Assembly (NCBI GenBank): GCA_015501075.1
Contig: JADNYJ010000033.1
Coordinates: 62,001-126,000 of the forward strand
Direction of reading: 5' to 3'
Source of the DNA: Gymnopilus junonius
Lineage: Eukaryota > Basidiomycota > Agaricomycetes > Agaricales > Galerinaceae
DNA length: 64,000 bases
Below, one piece after another: positions 43,771 to 54,535 of the stretch. Position 1 is the stretch's first letter; each line of letters opens with the position of its first letter. The notes beneath the pieces were generated by a model. That model saw only the letters and a list, made by a program, of their open reading frames with translations. It had not been told where the DNA came from and did no database searches. Both the position numbers and the translations under genes were made by a program.

Positions 43771-44565
43771 GGCTCACTTTCTATAGGTGTGGGCCCGCCT
43801 AATATTAAATTAAATTAAATTAATTAAATCGAAGAAGGGAGGGAAGAAATAAATAAATCACGCAGTGTCTATATAGGTGAAGGTCATCTAGCACGCCGTG
43901 ATTTGATGAAATCTGCAGGGGCCGAAAGCAGTCCATTTTTTCGAGGCGCGCTTCGCGCATTTAGGTACGAAATTGATCTGGTCCTTGATTTGGGTAGGTC
44001 TGAGTAGCACATTATTTTTTCCTACCGCGCTTCGCGCGGCCCGCTCAATATGCATATGCACCAAGAACTGTGAATTGCATAGATGCCTTTCAAATACTCC
44101 AGGGTGGGGAGGTGAACAGGGTGGATTTTTGATTTATCTACCTCAAATGACCAGGATTATTTATTTTTCTTGCGTGCTTCGCGCGCCCTCCCCATCCTCT
44201 TTAAACGTTACCCAGATTAAAAATTTTATCTTATTTTTCAAGCTCTCCAGATGCCTTCCAATCTTCGAAAGAATGTATGCAAAAGGGCCATTTCATCACC
44301 TGACTGCGCTGACATAATGAGTTTCCTTGTACAGTGGTGTTTATTGAGTGGCCTCCCGAGCTAAGGAAAAGGTCAAATATTCTAAAATTTACCCCATGTT
44401 CGGGAATAAGGCTCATCTCACTGATTTATGCTCTGGTTCCGGACTTTCGTGCCCCAGAACATGTCAAAGTAGCTGCATTATTTGGCCGAGTTACTTTGTT
44501 TGTACATGATTATATTTTCAAACTCAGTTATATCGTATTTGGCCCACACCTATAGAAAGTGAGCC
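43771..44565. mobile_element. hAT-like non-autonomous DNA transposon (MITE), 795 bp
   Basis: Perfect 25-bp terminal inverted repeats (GGCTCACTTTCTATAGG followed by TGTGGGCC) sit at 43771-43795 and, inverted, at 44541-44565. They are flanked by an exact 8-bp direct repeat. TIR length and 8-bp duplication fit the hAT superfamily; P-type elements also make 8 bp. There is no ORF of transposase size. The interior has an AT-rich block (TTAAATTAAATTAAATTAA near 43806-43830) and three copies of a CGCGCTTCGCGC-type motif. It is inserted in the promoter side of the bZIP gene. Perfect ends and duplication suggest a recent insertion. Confidence 0.85.
43947..44186. repeat. Three GCGCTTCGCGC hairpin motifs inside the hAT-like element
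   Basis: GC-rich near-palindromes built on GCGCTTCGCGC or GTGCTTCGCGC occur near 43947, 44026 and 44173 in an otherwise AT-rich element. Each can fold as a short hairpin with a CTTC-type loop. They may be subterminal transposase-binding repeats. Confidence 0.6.
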
Positions 44566-44573
44566 CGGGACTC
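44566..44573. repeat. Right 8-bp target-site duplication
   Basis: CGGGACTC here is identical to 43763-43770, on the far side of the hAT-like element. Confidence 0.85.
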
Positions 44574-46414
44574 GGCATCTTTGACCACAACGGGCGCGAT
44601 CGGTCCGACCCTTTTCCTCCATTTCAAATCGGACCCCTGATCATGAGTCATGACCAAGCGGTTATTCATCATCGTCGTCTCTCATCTCCACTCTTGTCTT
44701 ATCTTACGGACAGTCATCTATCGCATAGCACGTAAGACCAAGCGCTATCGTCATCAGGGCGTCTAGGTAATAAATATTCTACTGTGCACGCTTCATTCAA
44801 GTATATTCAATGACGGTGTCATATTTAAGGAAGAGATGTGCCTGGTGCATCCCACATGAATTTACAATTACAGATAAATCGTAAATCCGTTGATCCCGTC
44901 AAAGCATTTTTTTCGGTCGAACTCTGCGAGGCCCTGTGAGGCTCATGTATAATCCTATGTATCCATTCCGCAAAAACGAAGCCAGTGGGGACCAAACCTG
45001 GAAAATCTGCCTTGCTAGGTCAAGCTCGTTATTTTCGTAAGCCGTGGGTTTTGACTGTGCACCCTCTGGCAGTGCTACAGGGTTAGCGATATGGTCTTTG
45101 CCAAAGCCCTGCGACCTAGGGTGTCGAGAAATGAATTCGGCAGGACTCCTGGGAGAGGTGACGCCATTTCCGTCAAGATCGCCTCATGGCCAAGGCAAAT
45201 TTAGTCGTGATGAGAACGCGCATGGTCCATCGCTGTTAAAGGTGTACCTCGGGCCTGTACAATAGGCATATTCGATAGGTCGACAAGTAGAAGCTGACGA
45301 ATCCTGCACGTGAATGACGAAAAAGTCCCAAAGGCGACCTTGCTCGCTCCTCGACCATCCGCTGTACTTCTCCCGGGCCAAGCACTATACCCTGACAGGC
45401 TTAAAGAAGAAGAATGAAGACCATGTTGCCCATCATCCAGCTCAAGCAGGAATGACTTTTGTGGGAGTGAACTTGCAAGATGAAGCAATGGGCAGTGCGA
45501 GAACAGTCGAGATGTCTCTGAGATTCCTTTCAACTGACAAGGGGCGGCCCCTAAGAACATACACTAAAACGTAACGATGTCAGGCTAGCCACTGATCGTC
45601 CTAAGTGTCCAGGGAGCTATAAAGCCATTTTTGAAGATGACAATGCCTGAAATTTTCAAAAGCGAGTTTCAGAGAACGTAAAGAGGATTATGTGACTCTA
45701 CCCAGGTAAGCCATTAGTCGCAACAGAGCAGCAAGAGAAAGAGGACACGACCAGTCATTGAGCTCGAATTCCTCCCTACGCAGGAGGTATGCGAAGGAAA
45801 CCTATCACAGAACATAGAAAGATCTCCACGCGTCAGTGATGACATGAAAATAGAATGGACAGGTCGGTATCACAGCGTGCTGTAGACGATGCGCAAGGAA
45901 AGCAACATAAGACATTTTTCACATTGCAATGTATCGACGTGCAGAGGCTGAAAGTGCTTGACTAATTGAATTACGACCCAAATGGCCAGACACTGGTGAT
46001 GAGACTGTTCGTCTGCGAGTCAAGAGCAAAGCAGCAGGATTCGAAGGGTCGGAAAGACGCGTACTGGGAGTCGAACGAAAGCCCAGCCGTAAAAGGAAAA
46101 AGGAAACAACGGCTTGGAAACCTATGTTACGTGTCGTAGAAAGCTAGCAGGGCACAAGCGAGGAAAAGATGCGAAAAACATGGGTTTTGTTGGGAGCCTT
46201 TTATATGGTAGAGAGAGGCATGTCGCCATGTCGAAGAACAAGTTGCACCAAAGTTGCGAACCAAATTGCAAACATGAGCCTATTGGGTGCTCACCGTGCT
46301 TAGTCATCTATAAGGCGTGTGAAGGTCGGGCTTGGTCAGCACTGCTTTCAATCACAACCACAACGCGCCGAGTCCCGACTTGACTCCTTGTAACTAACTT
46401 TGACCTTAACCGCC
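44574..46414. other. Intergenic region upstream of CWC24
   Basis: About 1.8 kb. Short overlapping ORFs on both strands around 45044-45574 and 46114-46383 have no recognisable domains, and I do not call them genes. The right end must contain the CWC24 promoter. Confidence 0.4.
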
Positions 46415-47527
46415 ATGTCCTCTGCAGGAGAAGCCGTAAATGTCCCTTTCTTCAAGAAAAAGGGAAAAGGTCGGCCAACGACAACAAGAAAACGGTCAGC
46501 ATCGCCTGAGGTAATGGGCTCGTTGAAACAACCAGCTTCAGCCAAGACTGAGGTCGTCCTACCAACACGGAAGGCCGCTTTGGGCCTTCTTAGCGCAGGC
46601 ACTAAACGCACGTCATCTCAGCGGGATGGATTAGATGATGCTGATAATCCTGAAAGAGAAGGTCCAGACGTCAAGTGGACAGCCGACGGTTCTCATCAGA
46701 ATGCTGCATTAGAGATTTTGGCTGGTGACGAGGCGGAGGAGCTTTTGGCGAAGAGGCGCAGGAAGGAGAATGCTGACACTGGCGAGGAGGAGCTTCCTGA
46801 TGATAATCAGTACCGCGGGCAGAGTGCCTATCGAAGTCACATCAAGAAAAGCACGGAAGTCCCTAAAGCTATGAGAGTTGGCCCCCAACGGAGTACGAAT
46901 ACAATTCGGACTGTGACGATTGTAGATTATCAGCCAGATGTCTGTAAGGACTATAAAGGTACGTGCACCGTCTTATCATGTACTTTAACATCGGAAAATG
47001 ATATTCATTATTTAAACAGAAACAGGTTATTGTGGATTTGGCGACACGTGCAAATTCCTTCACGATCGTGGAACCTGTAAGTCACTTTCACGTCGATTAG
47101 TCGATCTTGGACCGACCAAGGCGTTTTGACAGACTTGGCTGGATGGCAGCTCGATAAATTGGCAGAAAACCCAAAAAAGCAGGTGGAGGATGAGTCGGAT
47201 TCCGAAGATTCCGATGGAGACGTTCCTTTCGCTTGCCTTATCTGCAGGAAACACTATACAGACCCCGTGGTAACCCGATGCGGCCATTATTACTGTTCTG
47301 CATGCGCCATCAAGCGGTATGCAAAAACACCAAAGTGCTTGGCTTGCGGTACTCCAACAGGCGGCATCTTCAATCGTGCTGACAAAATCATTGAAAAAAT
47401 TAACCGCAAGAAGGAGAAAGGAGAAAAGGACGATGATAATTCGGGTTATCGTGACGTGGATGTCCCAATTGAGGGCCTGAATAATGTCAAGGGAGAAGAC
47501 GCCTCTGAAGCATCGGATTCAGATTAG
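46415..47527 (+). CDS. CWC24: Pre-mRNA splicing factor CWC24 (CCCH zinc finger plus RING finger)
   Basis: CWC24 (human RNF113A) is a nuclear spliceosome protein that holds the 5' splice site in the activated complex. The protein starts [19 protein letters not shown] (ATG 46415). A basic, disordered N-terminal half leads to [20 protein letters not shown] and [20 protein letters not shown], the CCCH finger, joined over two introns (GTACGT...CAG and GTAAGT...CAG). The RING follows: [31 protein letters not shown] and [10 protein letters not shown]. It ends in a charged, acidic tail ([18 protein letters not shown]). Domain order and the [13 protein letters not shown] linker are diagnostic. All eight zinc ligands of the RING and the CCCH set are present. 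Confidence 0.95.
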
Positions 47528-48865
47528 AATATTCGAGATATGCAACAGGTACTTGCTGATTGCGATCTTCTCGCTACCATACCCACTCAGTTCATTTTCT
47601 ATTCCAGTCAATTCATTTATCTCTTTCATGGATTGAAGTGTGTTCACATTAGATCGCTGCAGCCGCTGCTCATGATGTGGTCTTCCGACGTTTACTCCAC
47701 GACATACTCCATGATTCCAGATGGAAAGACATTGCACTTGCTGGATCGGACTTTGGAAAACACTTTGCAAAGATATCACCTTGGTAATCAGGCGACATGT
47801 TGGGGTTCTGAGGCCAGGCACAGCGCACCCCGTCTGAACTTGCTTGTGGCACGCCTCACGAGTTCACCTAACGTTATGCATAGAACATCTTGCTGACAAA
47901 AGGTGCATTAGCTATGATAGCGAAGCCCGCTGTGTTCTTTGTCCTCCATGTTCAAGGAATGCTTGCTGAGGTCCGTCGGCTTTGTACCAATCAGTTGCTA
48001 TTGTAATAGCTTCAAGTTAGTAACGTGCATGTAAATAGAAATAATCAAATCGTTTTAACGTTCCATGGATAATTCAGAATGTCATGGCATGCCTTGGCTA
48101 CATATGATTTACTCTCTCCAGTCATGCCGTTAGCCTCATTTTGATGCCTCTAGACCACGGTCCATCCAAGACCCTTAACAATCCCACCCTAAGATTATAA
48201 AAAAGAGATGTGACTGACTATGATGTCCTGCCTTGGGAGTATGACAGGAACACAATTCATACTTACGATAGCGATCTGGTCATTTCTCCATTATCAACGT
48301 CAATCTATTTTCATGGACTACGTACTTTCACGACGTAAATTAACGGACCACACCACTGCCAAAGATATTTAGACCCGATGCACAGCTTTCTCAAATGTCA
48401 ACGTCAGAATTTTTGGAAAGAGGGAGAGGGAGGGTGACCAAGCGTGCTGTATTGATTTGTAGATCGGTTCCGAAGAAAGATTGGCTATTGACAAGCCCAC
48501 CTACTGCTTCTAAAGCGGGTCTGCTTGCGCGAAATGCCGTACATGCTTTTTATCCTGAACGACGCTATTCGGGATGCATGTTATTGGACGGTTACTATAT
48601 CCCCATAGGTAGGCTGTCACAGGCCTACGACGTCAATACATACTGTAAGTAACTCTAACCTACCGCAGCATCATTTACAAATTATCCGATGAAGAAGGCG
48701 TCCAATCGACCGATGTCGAAATAGGTAGGAAGTAATTATACGCGGATACGGATAGTTTGCAAATAACAAGAGACTTTTAGACTAGAAGAACAGATATGAC
48801 TAAAGCTGGGTCAGATTTGATTGGCGTGATTGAACTCACAGTAACGACGCACACTCAACGAATCG
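47528..48865. other. Intergenic region
   Basis: About 1.3 kb between CWC24 and the C2H2 gene stops. The ORF at 48395-48652 has no family resemblance. I see no gene that can be supported. Confidence 0.45.
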
Positions 48866-49817
48866 TTAAGAATGCATCTCATCACATCCGTTGTCCAAAT
48901 GCCTCTTGAGCGAATCATTGCTGAAGGAGAGAGAATATAAATAAAAGAAGAACCCAAATTTACTAGAAGTCTATTGCATACCGACTGAACTCTTTTGAAC
49001 AGTACGGGCAAACATGATAGATAGGAGTCGCCAAGTGTTGAGTTTCGTGATGCCTCTTTCGGTCGTGGGACCTCGAGAACGTTTTACCACACTTTTCGCA
49101 AGGAAATCGTTCGCCTGTAGCAGACGAAGCAGAGGCAGAGGACGTACTGGTGACTGTAGACACCGTGCGTGGACGTCCAGTCGCAATACGAGAAGATCGG
49201 TGACCGCCGCCTAAGGAAGGAGGAACCATGTGAGGAGGTACTGGATAATCAGGAGGAAAACCATCCTCTGGGATTGTAGGCGACTGTGGGCTCGTCATTT
49301 GATGACTGTAGCTTGAATAGGAACTTGCTATCTCTGACGGAGTAGGGATGAACTGCGGAGTATGGTCAACGGATCCTGAGCGATGGTCTGATGGTGGTAG
49401 GTAGTGTGAAGCATATTGAGGACTTTGAGCCGGGTACGGAGACGGGGAGGAAGAGGAGGAAGATCCTCCGAAAGCTTGTGAATTGTAATATCGCGGATCG
49501 CGGCTACTATTAAGGTACCTGTTTGCAGGGACAAGAGAAGGCGTCATGCTGCGAAAGTAAGGGCTGGCTGGGTTTGCTACTACGAGTTCACCAATAAGTA
49601 TGAGAACGATTGGGGAACAAGATGGGGGCGCACCATCATGAACACCGGTCATAGGATGCGGAGGGGCTTCGTAGTAATGATCAGAACCTCCTGGTTGTTG
49701 TTCCTGCTGCTGATAACCAGTAGCCGAATAGTCGCCACTAGTGTGGGACACATGCCCAGTCGGGTAGGCATTATTTTGGTCGTCGTGCGCAAAAGATCTT
49801 GGGTCGCGATGATACAT
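48866..49817 (-). CDS. C2H2 zinc-finger transcription factor
   Basis: The start is MYHRDPRSFAHDDQN (ATG 49817); the frame further upstream lacks an ATG. A 54-nt in-frame intron (49633-49580) probably links VHD to VANPASPYFRSM. The body is Ser/Pro/Tyr/Gln-rich. The C-terminus has two fingers: FPCEKCGKTFSRSHDRKRHH with ETQH, then YHVCPYCSKEFSR. This splices over a GTATGC...CAG intron (48981-48920) to NDSLKRHLDNGCDEMHS and stop at 48866. Finger 2 ends His-Cys (C2HC) instead of His-His. Two adjacent C-terminal C2H2 fingers after a disordered region are a common agaricomycete layout for sequence-specific regulators. The target is unknown. Confidence 0.85.
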
Positions 49818-51500
49818 ACTGGCTCTACAACGGAGGGAAAGCGAAGAAAAGCTGTGGTACAAGTCCAAGGGCTAGAGAAAATTTGACCAGGGGATAGCTT
49901 GAAGGGACGCCCTTTAATAGATGGAGGTGTCAACTTCGCAAATATATGCTCGTCGGAGTAGGAGAATCCGCGTTCCAATTAGATCATACCTCATTTCGAT
50001 CCCTGGGTCCCGAAAGTGATGGTCAAGCCCTCTATGTACCCACGGCAGTCTACTGATTCTAAGTTGGTAATCATCCAATGTAAGAAGACGACTTCTCAGA
50101 CTACGCACTTCGAAATCGGTCCACAGAGAGATAAGGGATATCCTATAGTCAGACGCCTTGAAAATCATTCATCGAAATCGTTGGAACGGTAATTCGGGCC
50201 AACCAAAAGCAGATCTGTAGATGTGCGTGCCTTCCGAAACCTAAGATTTGGTAGGAACGATGGAAGGTCATCGAGGAAGATGAGAACTAAAAGAGGTTAG
50301 GCACAACGATGTCAAATATGCCATAATCGAACAGCACCGATACACGATTTGGATGAGGGCATTAATGCTTGGGTCACACACCGATTTTCCAAGACAGGAC
50401 AATTTCCTTCGAAGTCCGAGTCCTGACTTTCTGCGGGAAAACGAAACTCAAAGTTATTTCTACGCAAATCAAAATTCAGAGTCACGGACCAGTGGTTGTC
50501 GACGTGAGAGAAGTGGCCGTACCTATCAAATTCTCCGAAAATTTCGGCGACAAAATTAACGCGGAGCTACGAATGTTACGATTTAAAAAGTAGACGCTAG
50601 TGAATAAATATCGGATCTGAAGAAAAGGAGTCACACTATGACCTCAAAGGAACTACTACTGCTCCGGCGGTCGGATTTTTTACGTCTCGACTTTTCAGGT
50701 TGTGTACTATGCATTCGGTGGTGCTGAACATCCTTCACTGATCATGCTAGTGGTCTCTTGTCAACGAGATTCGCCAAAATGCTAGGAAATCATGCTCACC
50801 TTCAAGGACTTTTACATTGACTGACAAGTATAATTAGTATTGGGATGCCAAATTAGGTACAAATAATCCCTGAAAGAGCTTTGGGACGCTTGACGGTGTA
50901 GCTTTTTGTTAACGTCAGGCGGTCGCAGATCATTGAAACTTGAAAGCGTTTAAACTGAATTCAAAGCCCACGGCTGTCCATGTCGACCTAAAATTAGTTG
51001 CGATACCCGTGCTATTAAAGCCTGTAGGGATTCGAAAGCCTAAGAAAATGATTCGAGGAAGAGTCAAATATCATCAATGCCGTTGAGTGAACAAGACTCC
51101 AGCTCTAATAGAATTCACAAAGTCTCTGACCGCGACAAAATCGCGATGCCAAGCCGTGCTGTGCTTGCTGAAGTTTGATTGATTTTCCTTGCCATTAATG
51201 ACAACTTTTCCGTGCTGGAAAGCTTCAAGAACCTGAGAAAGAAAAGGAACGTGAGGTGAATAATTGGCGTAGATGGTGACATTCTCCGCAAAGATATAAC
51301 AAATATCTATTTCTCCCGCCGCGAAGTGGAGTTAAAGATGAACAGAGTTAGATTTCAGAACAGAAGAGAAGGTAAAGAAATAACCTCGGCCCCCGACCAA
51401 GTCGCTGTTTAGAGCATTCTCTTTCCTGTGAGGAGCTGTAGCCAAACATAGACAAACAAGTGATCATTCGAAATCTCAGAGGTAGTAATTCGGCCTAGAA
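49818..51500. other. Intergenic region between divergent C2H2 and PPG1 genes
   Basis: About 1.7 kb. A plus-strand ORF at 50369-50593 has a protein-like composition (VVVDVREVAVPIKFSENFG), but I recognise no family and found no clear splice partners. Otherwise it appears to be promoter sequence. Confidence 0.4.
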
Positions 51501-52820
51501 ATGGCCCCTTTTGATCTTGATGCTTGTATACAGCAGCTCCTAAGAAAGCAACTCCTACACGAAGTTCTCTTACGCGAAATATGCGAGAAGACAAAGGAAG
51601 TTCTTATGCGCGAGTCGAACGTTGTTCACGTTAGCGCACCAGTCACTGTAGTGGGAGATATCCATGGGTGAGTCAGCCAAATCATAAAAACCATGAGCCC
51701 ATCTAATCGTCGTTGGAGACAATTCTATGATTTAATAGAGATTTTTCGCATAGGAGGATATGCGCCTAATACTAATTACCTATTTCTTGGTACGCAGTGA
51801 ATTTGACCTTGTTCCTTCATGCAAAGTTCTTAACTTCCTTCAGGCGACTACGTTGATCGTGGACTATTCAGCGTTGAAACTATTTCTCTCCTGACATGCC
51901 TCAAGCTTCGATACCCGGACCGAGTACAGCTGATAAGGGGGAACCACGAGTCAAGAGCAGTCACACAAGTCAGTTCCTAATACTGCACGCTATAATGCAT
52001 TGTCTTATCCCCTCGAAAAGACGTATGGCTTTTACACGGAATGTGTTCGGAAGTATGGCTCTTCCCATGTTTGGACATACTTCACGGACATGTTTGACTT
52101 CCTGACGTTGTCAGTTGTCATTGATGACCGAATATTCTGCGTGCATGGCGGTGCGTTTCCTTCTTCTGGTCCGTTATATGTACTAATAAGCCAACGTTTG
52201 TAGGGCTCTCACCTTCAATACATTCAATTGATCAAATAAAAGTTGTCGACCGATTTAGAGGTACCTTCGCCATTATCCAAATTATATTTCAAATTTGAAT
52301 GAATTTGGTAGAAATACCGCATGAAGGGCCGATGGCAGACTTGGTGTGGTCGGATCCTGACCCGGAGAAGGAAGACTTTGCTATATCTCCTAGGTATGAA
52401 TACTTCCGCTGACCCGCTCATCGCTGACGTACTTCAATGGACCAGAGGGGCAGGGTACACATTTGGTTCCGGCGTGGTATACAAGTTTTTGGACGAAAAT
52501 AATATGTCCCATATTCTCCGCGCACATCAGCTCTGCATGGAGGGATACTCTTCGCTGTTCGATAAGCATCTTTCTACTGTTTGGTCAGCTCCGAATTACT
52601 GTTACCGATGCGGCAATTCTGCAAGCATACTCGAAGTGGGTCCAGGAGGTTCTATGTACTTCAATGTCTTCGAAGCGGCACCTGAAAACGAACGTGATGG
52701 GCCAAGTCAGCAAGCTGCTCAAAGCGCGGGAGGAAAGGTATGTACATGATGCCCGTTTGTTCCGGAGTTGCTCTCGATTTTTACAAATGACTCATCTAGC
52801 TTCCGGAATATTTCCTTTAA
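51501..52820 (+). CDS. PPG1: PPG1-type serine/threonine protein phosphatase (PP2A family)
   Basis: The protein is [19 protein letters not shown], then [36 protein letters not shown] and [19 protein letters not shown]. Next come [49 protein letters not shown] and [13 protein letters not shown]. All metal and catalytic motifs of PPP phosphatases (GDIHG, GDYVDRG, GNHE, HGG) are present after splicing. SVETI after GDYVDRG and the N-terminal sequence favour PPG1 over PP2A, PP4 or PP6. A last intron (donor at 52738, exon restarting at 52800) yields the C-terminus LPEYFL, matching the YFL tail that is carboxymethylated in PP2A-type catalytic subunits. Yeast Ppg1 works with the Far (STRIPAK) complex. 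About 315 residues. Confidence 0.92.
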
Positions 52821-53048
52821 CTGCTCCTGAGACGTCGCTTTTTCGCTAAGTTTTTATGCCATACGACATTCACTCACAATTGCCCGTTAATGCATACCCG
52901 CCTCATGCAATTGAATTTGGATGTTATGTACACGTGTATGATACCCAAGTGTTCGATCTATTTTATTCGAAAGCTTCTGAAGTCGGTCGAGCACATCCTC
53001 CGATAATAAGTCATTCTTCATTAAGTTAACTTTGGCTGAATCGGCCCT

Positions 53049-54535
53049 CTACTGGACATAAACCAACGCAACATGAAGTTCCCTTTGGGAAATCGTAGCG
53101 TAATCCTTGCGAAACTTAATCTCCAAATAACTAAGATAATCGTGAGGCACAGCCCGAATGTGATATGTTTCCGCCAGCGTATCCAAAAAAGAGTTAACAA
53201 TGTGCGCACAAGGTCTCGCTTCCGCCTTCGACCGTGACGAAAAGATGGGGGTCCACGAGTCGACGATGTCGACACTGGATATCCAAAGAATGGGTTTAGG
53301 ATTGATGTTGGAGATAACCAAGAAATTGTACGAGGTGGAGGGGCAGAAGAGGGTGTCGAAGGTAAGCAAGTCACTTCAAGTTTTGCTGGATGCATTCGTG
53401 GGTTCATTGGATCCTCAAGAAGTGACAATCTAGATAGATCCCCGCCATAGTCTATTGTTTACACTCAGTATTGTTAATCCAGAATACGCTTTCCTCGACA
53501 TCTTACCTTGAGGCAAGGCCGTCGGTGAGAAGAAATTTATCAGCTCCTCCTTTGAGGGAAAGAATACTCGTGATAGAGCACTTTCTGGTAATAGACGTCT
53601 ATGATCGTGGCTTAAATGAGATAAAAAATGTAAAACTGACAAACATACTTACTTGAGTATACTCCAAAACCCTGAATGAGTCCATGAATAATTTAGAACA
53701 AAGACTAATAGAAAAAATGTCAATAATGACTTTCTTTTGGAGATGGCAGACGCACCGCCTGCAATCATGCCAGGAAAGCGCGGAATGACTTCCCGGAGAG
53801 ACCATGTAAAGAGATCGATGTTCTGAATAATGCTTTCGCGTGAGTGGAATAATAATATTGAGCAATTTAAGCAATCACAATGCTCTGAAAAGACAGTTGG
53901 CTTAAGTCAAATAGCGCAATATACTGCAGAGGAGGCCTTAGGTTGTCCTCAGAGTCGTCGTAAAGCTTCTTCAAATGAAGCCTGAGTTGTTCGAAGGCTC
54001 GAATAAGGAAACGCTTTAGCAAATCTTGAGTGACATCAACGGGGTTAACTTCGAGCACCAAGATAGGCCTGCCAAAGGGATCACGGATGTTGGACGGAAG
54101 GCAGTGTAGGTTGGGTATCGAAATTGGTGATTCTATTGGCCACAGATTGTCCAAACGCCATAACAAGGTCCTCTGAATTGCTTCCAGGGAGAAGGAGCGC
54201 GTGAATTTGTGACGCTAGAAGAGCGGACTGGGTAAGGATGCGCATCACTTATGAAAGAGGGAAACGCACCCTCGAGATGCGAAAGATGGAGGCTTAGTCC
54301 ACTATGGTTATTTACAAAAACAGTTTGCAAGATAAGGAAAGATTTACGTACATGTATCTGAAAGCCATTCCTTTGCCCATTCCTGGGCCTCAGGACCAAG
54401 TTCAAGCTCGTCAGTGACAGAAGGCAAGACGTCCCGAATTAGAGTGTCCTGAAGATTGTAGACGTCGTCGAGATTTGTGTGATATTGCTCTAATAGCGCA
54501 TCTCTATTCTTTTGGAGTCTTTTTCGCGTTTCCAT
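53049..54535 (-). CDS. CRAL-TRIO (Sec14-like) lipid-transfer domain protein
   Basis: The N-terminus is METRKRLQKNRDALLEQYHT and continues NLDDVYNLQDTLIRDVLPSV with an acidic helix. After introns the CRAL-TRIO lipid-binding domain follows: IRDPFGRPILVLEVNPVDVT, LRPPLQYIALFDLSQLSFQS, WSLREVIPRFPGMIAG, VFVLNYSW and LPESALSRVFFPSKEELINF. The C-terminal part reads INPKPILWISSVDIVDSW, then AHIVNSFLDTLAETYHIRAV and stop at 53049. The PGM and NYSW segments correspond to the YPE..NAP region of Sec14. The family moves phosphatidylinositol or other lipids between membranes. The first part lacks an obvious CRAL-TRIO N domain, so this is a divergent member. The exact exon count is uncertain. It is convergent with PPG1. 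Confidence 0.75.

Noticed and set aside
46050..46085. tRNA-like T-arm sequence (GGGAGTCGAACGAAAGCCC)
   Set aside because: The rest of a cloverleaf (anticodon and D arms) could not be found on either strand.
50369..50593. Plus-strand ORF with protein-like composition
   Set aside because: Too short, no recognised family and no supporting splice structure; mentioned only in the intergenic note.
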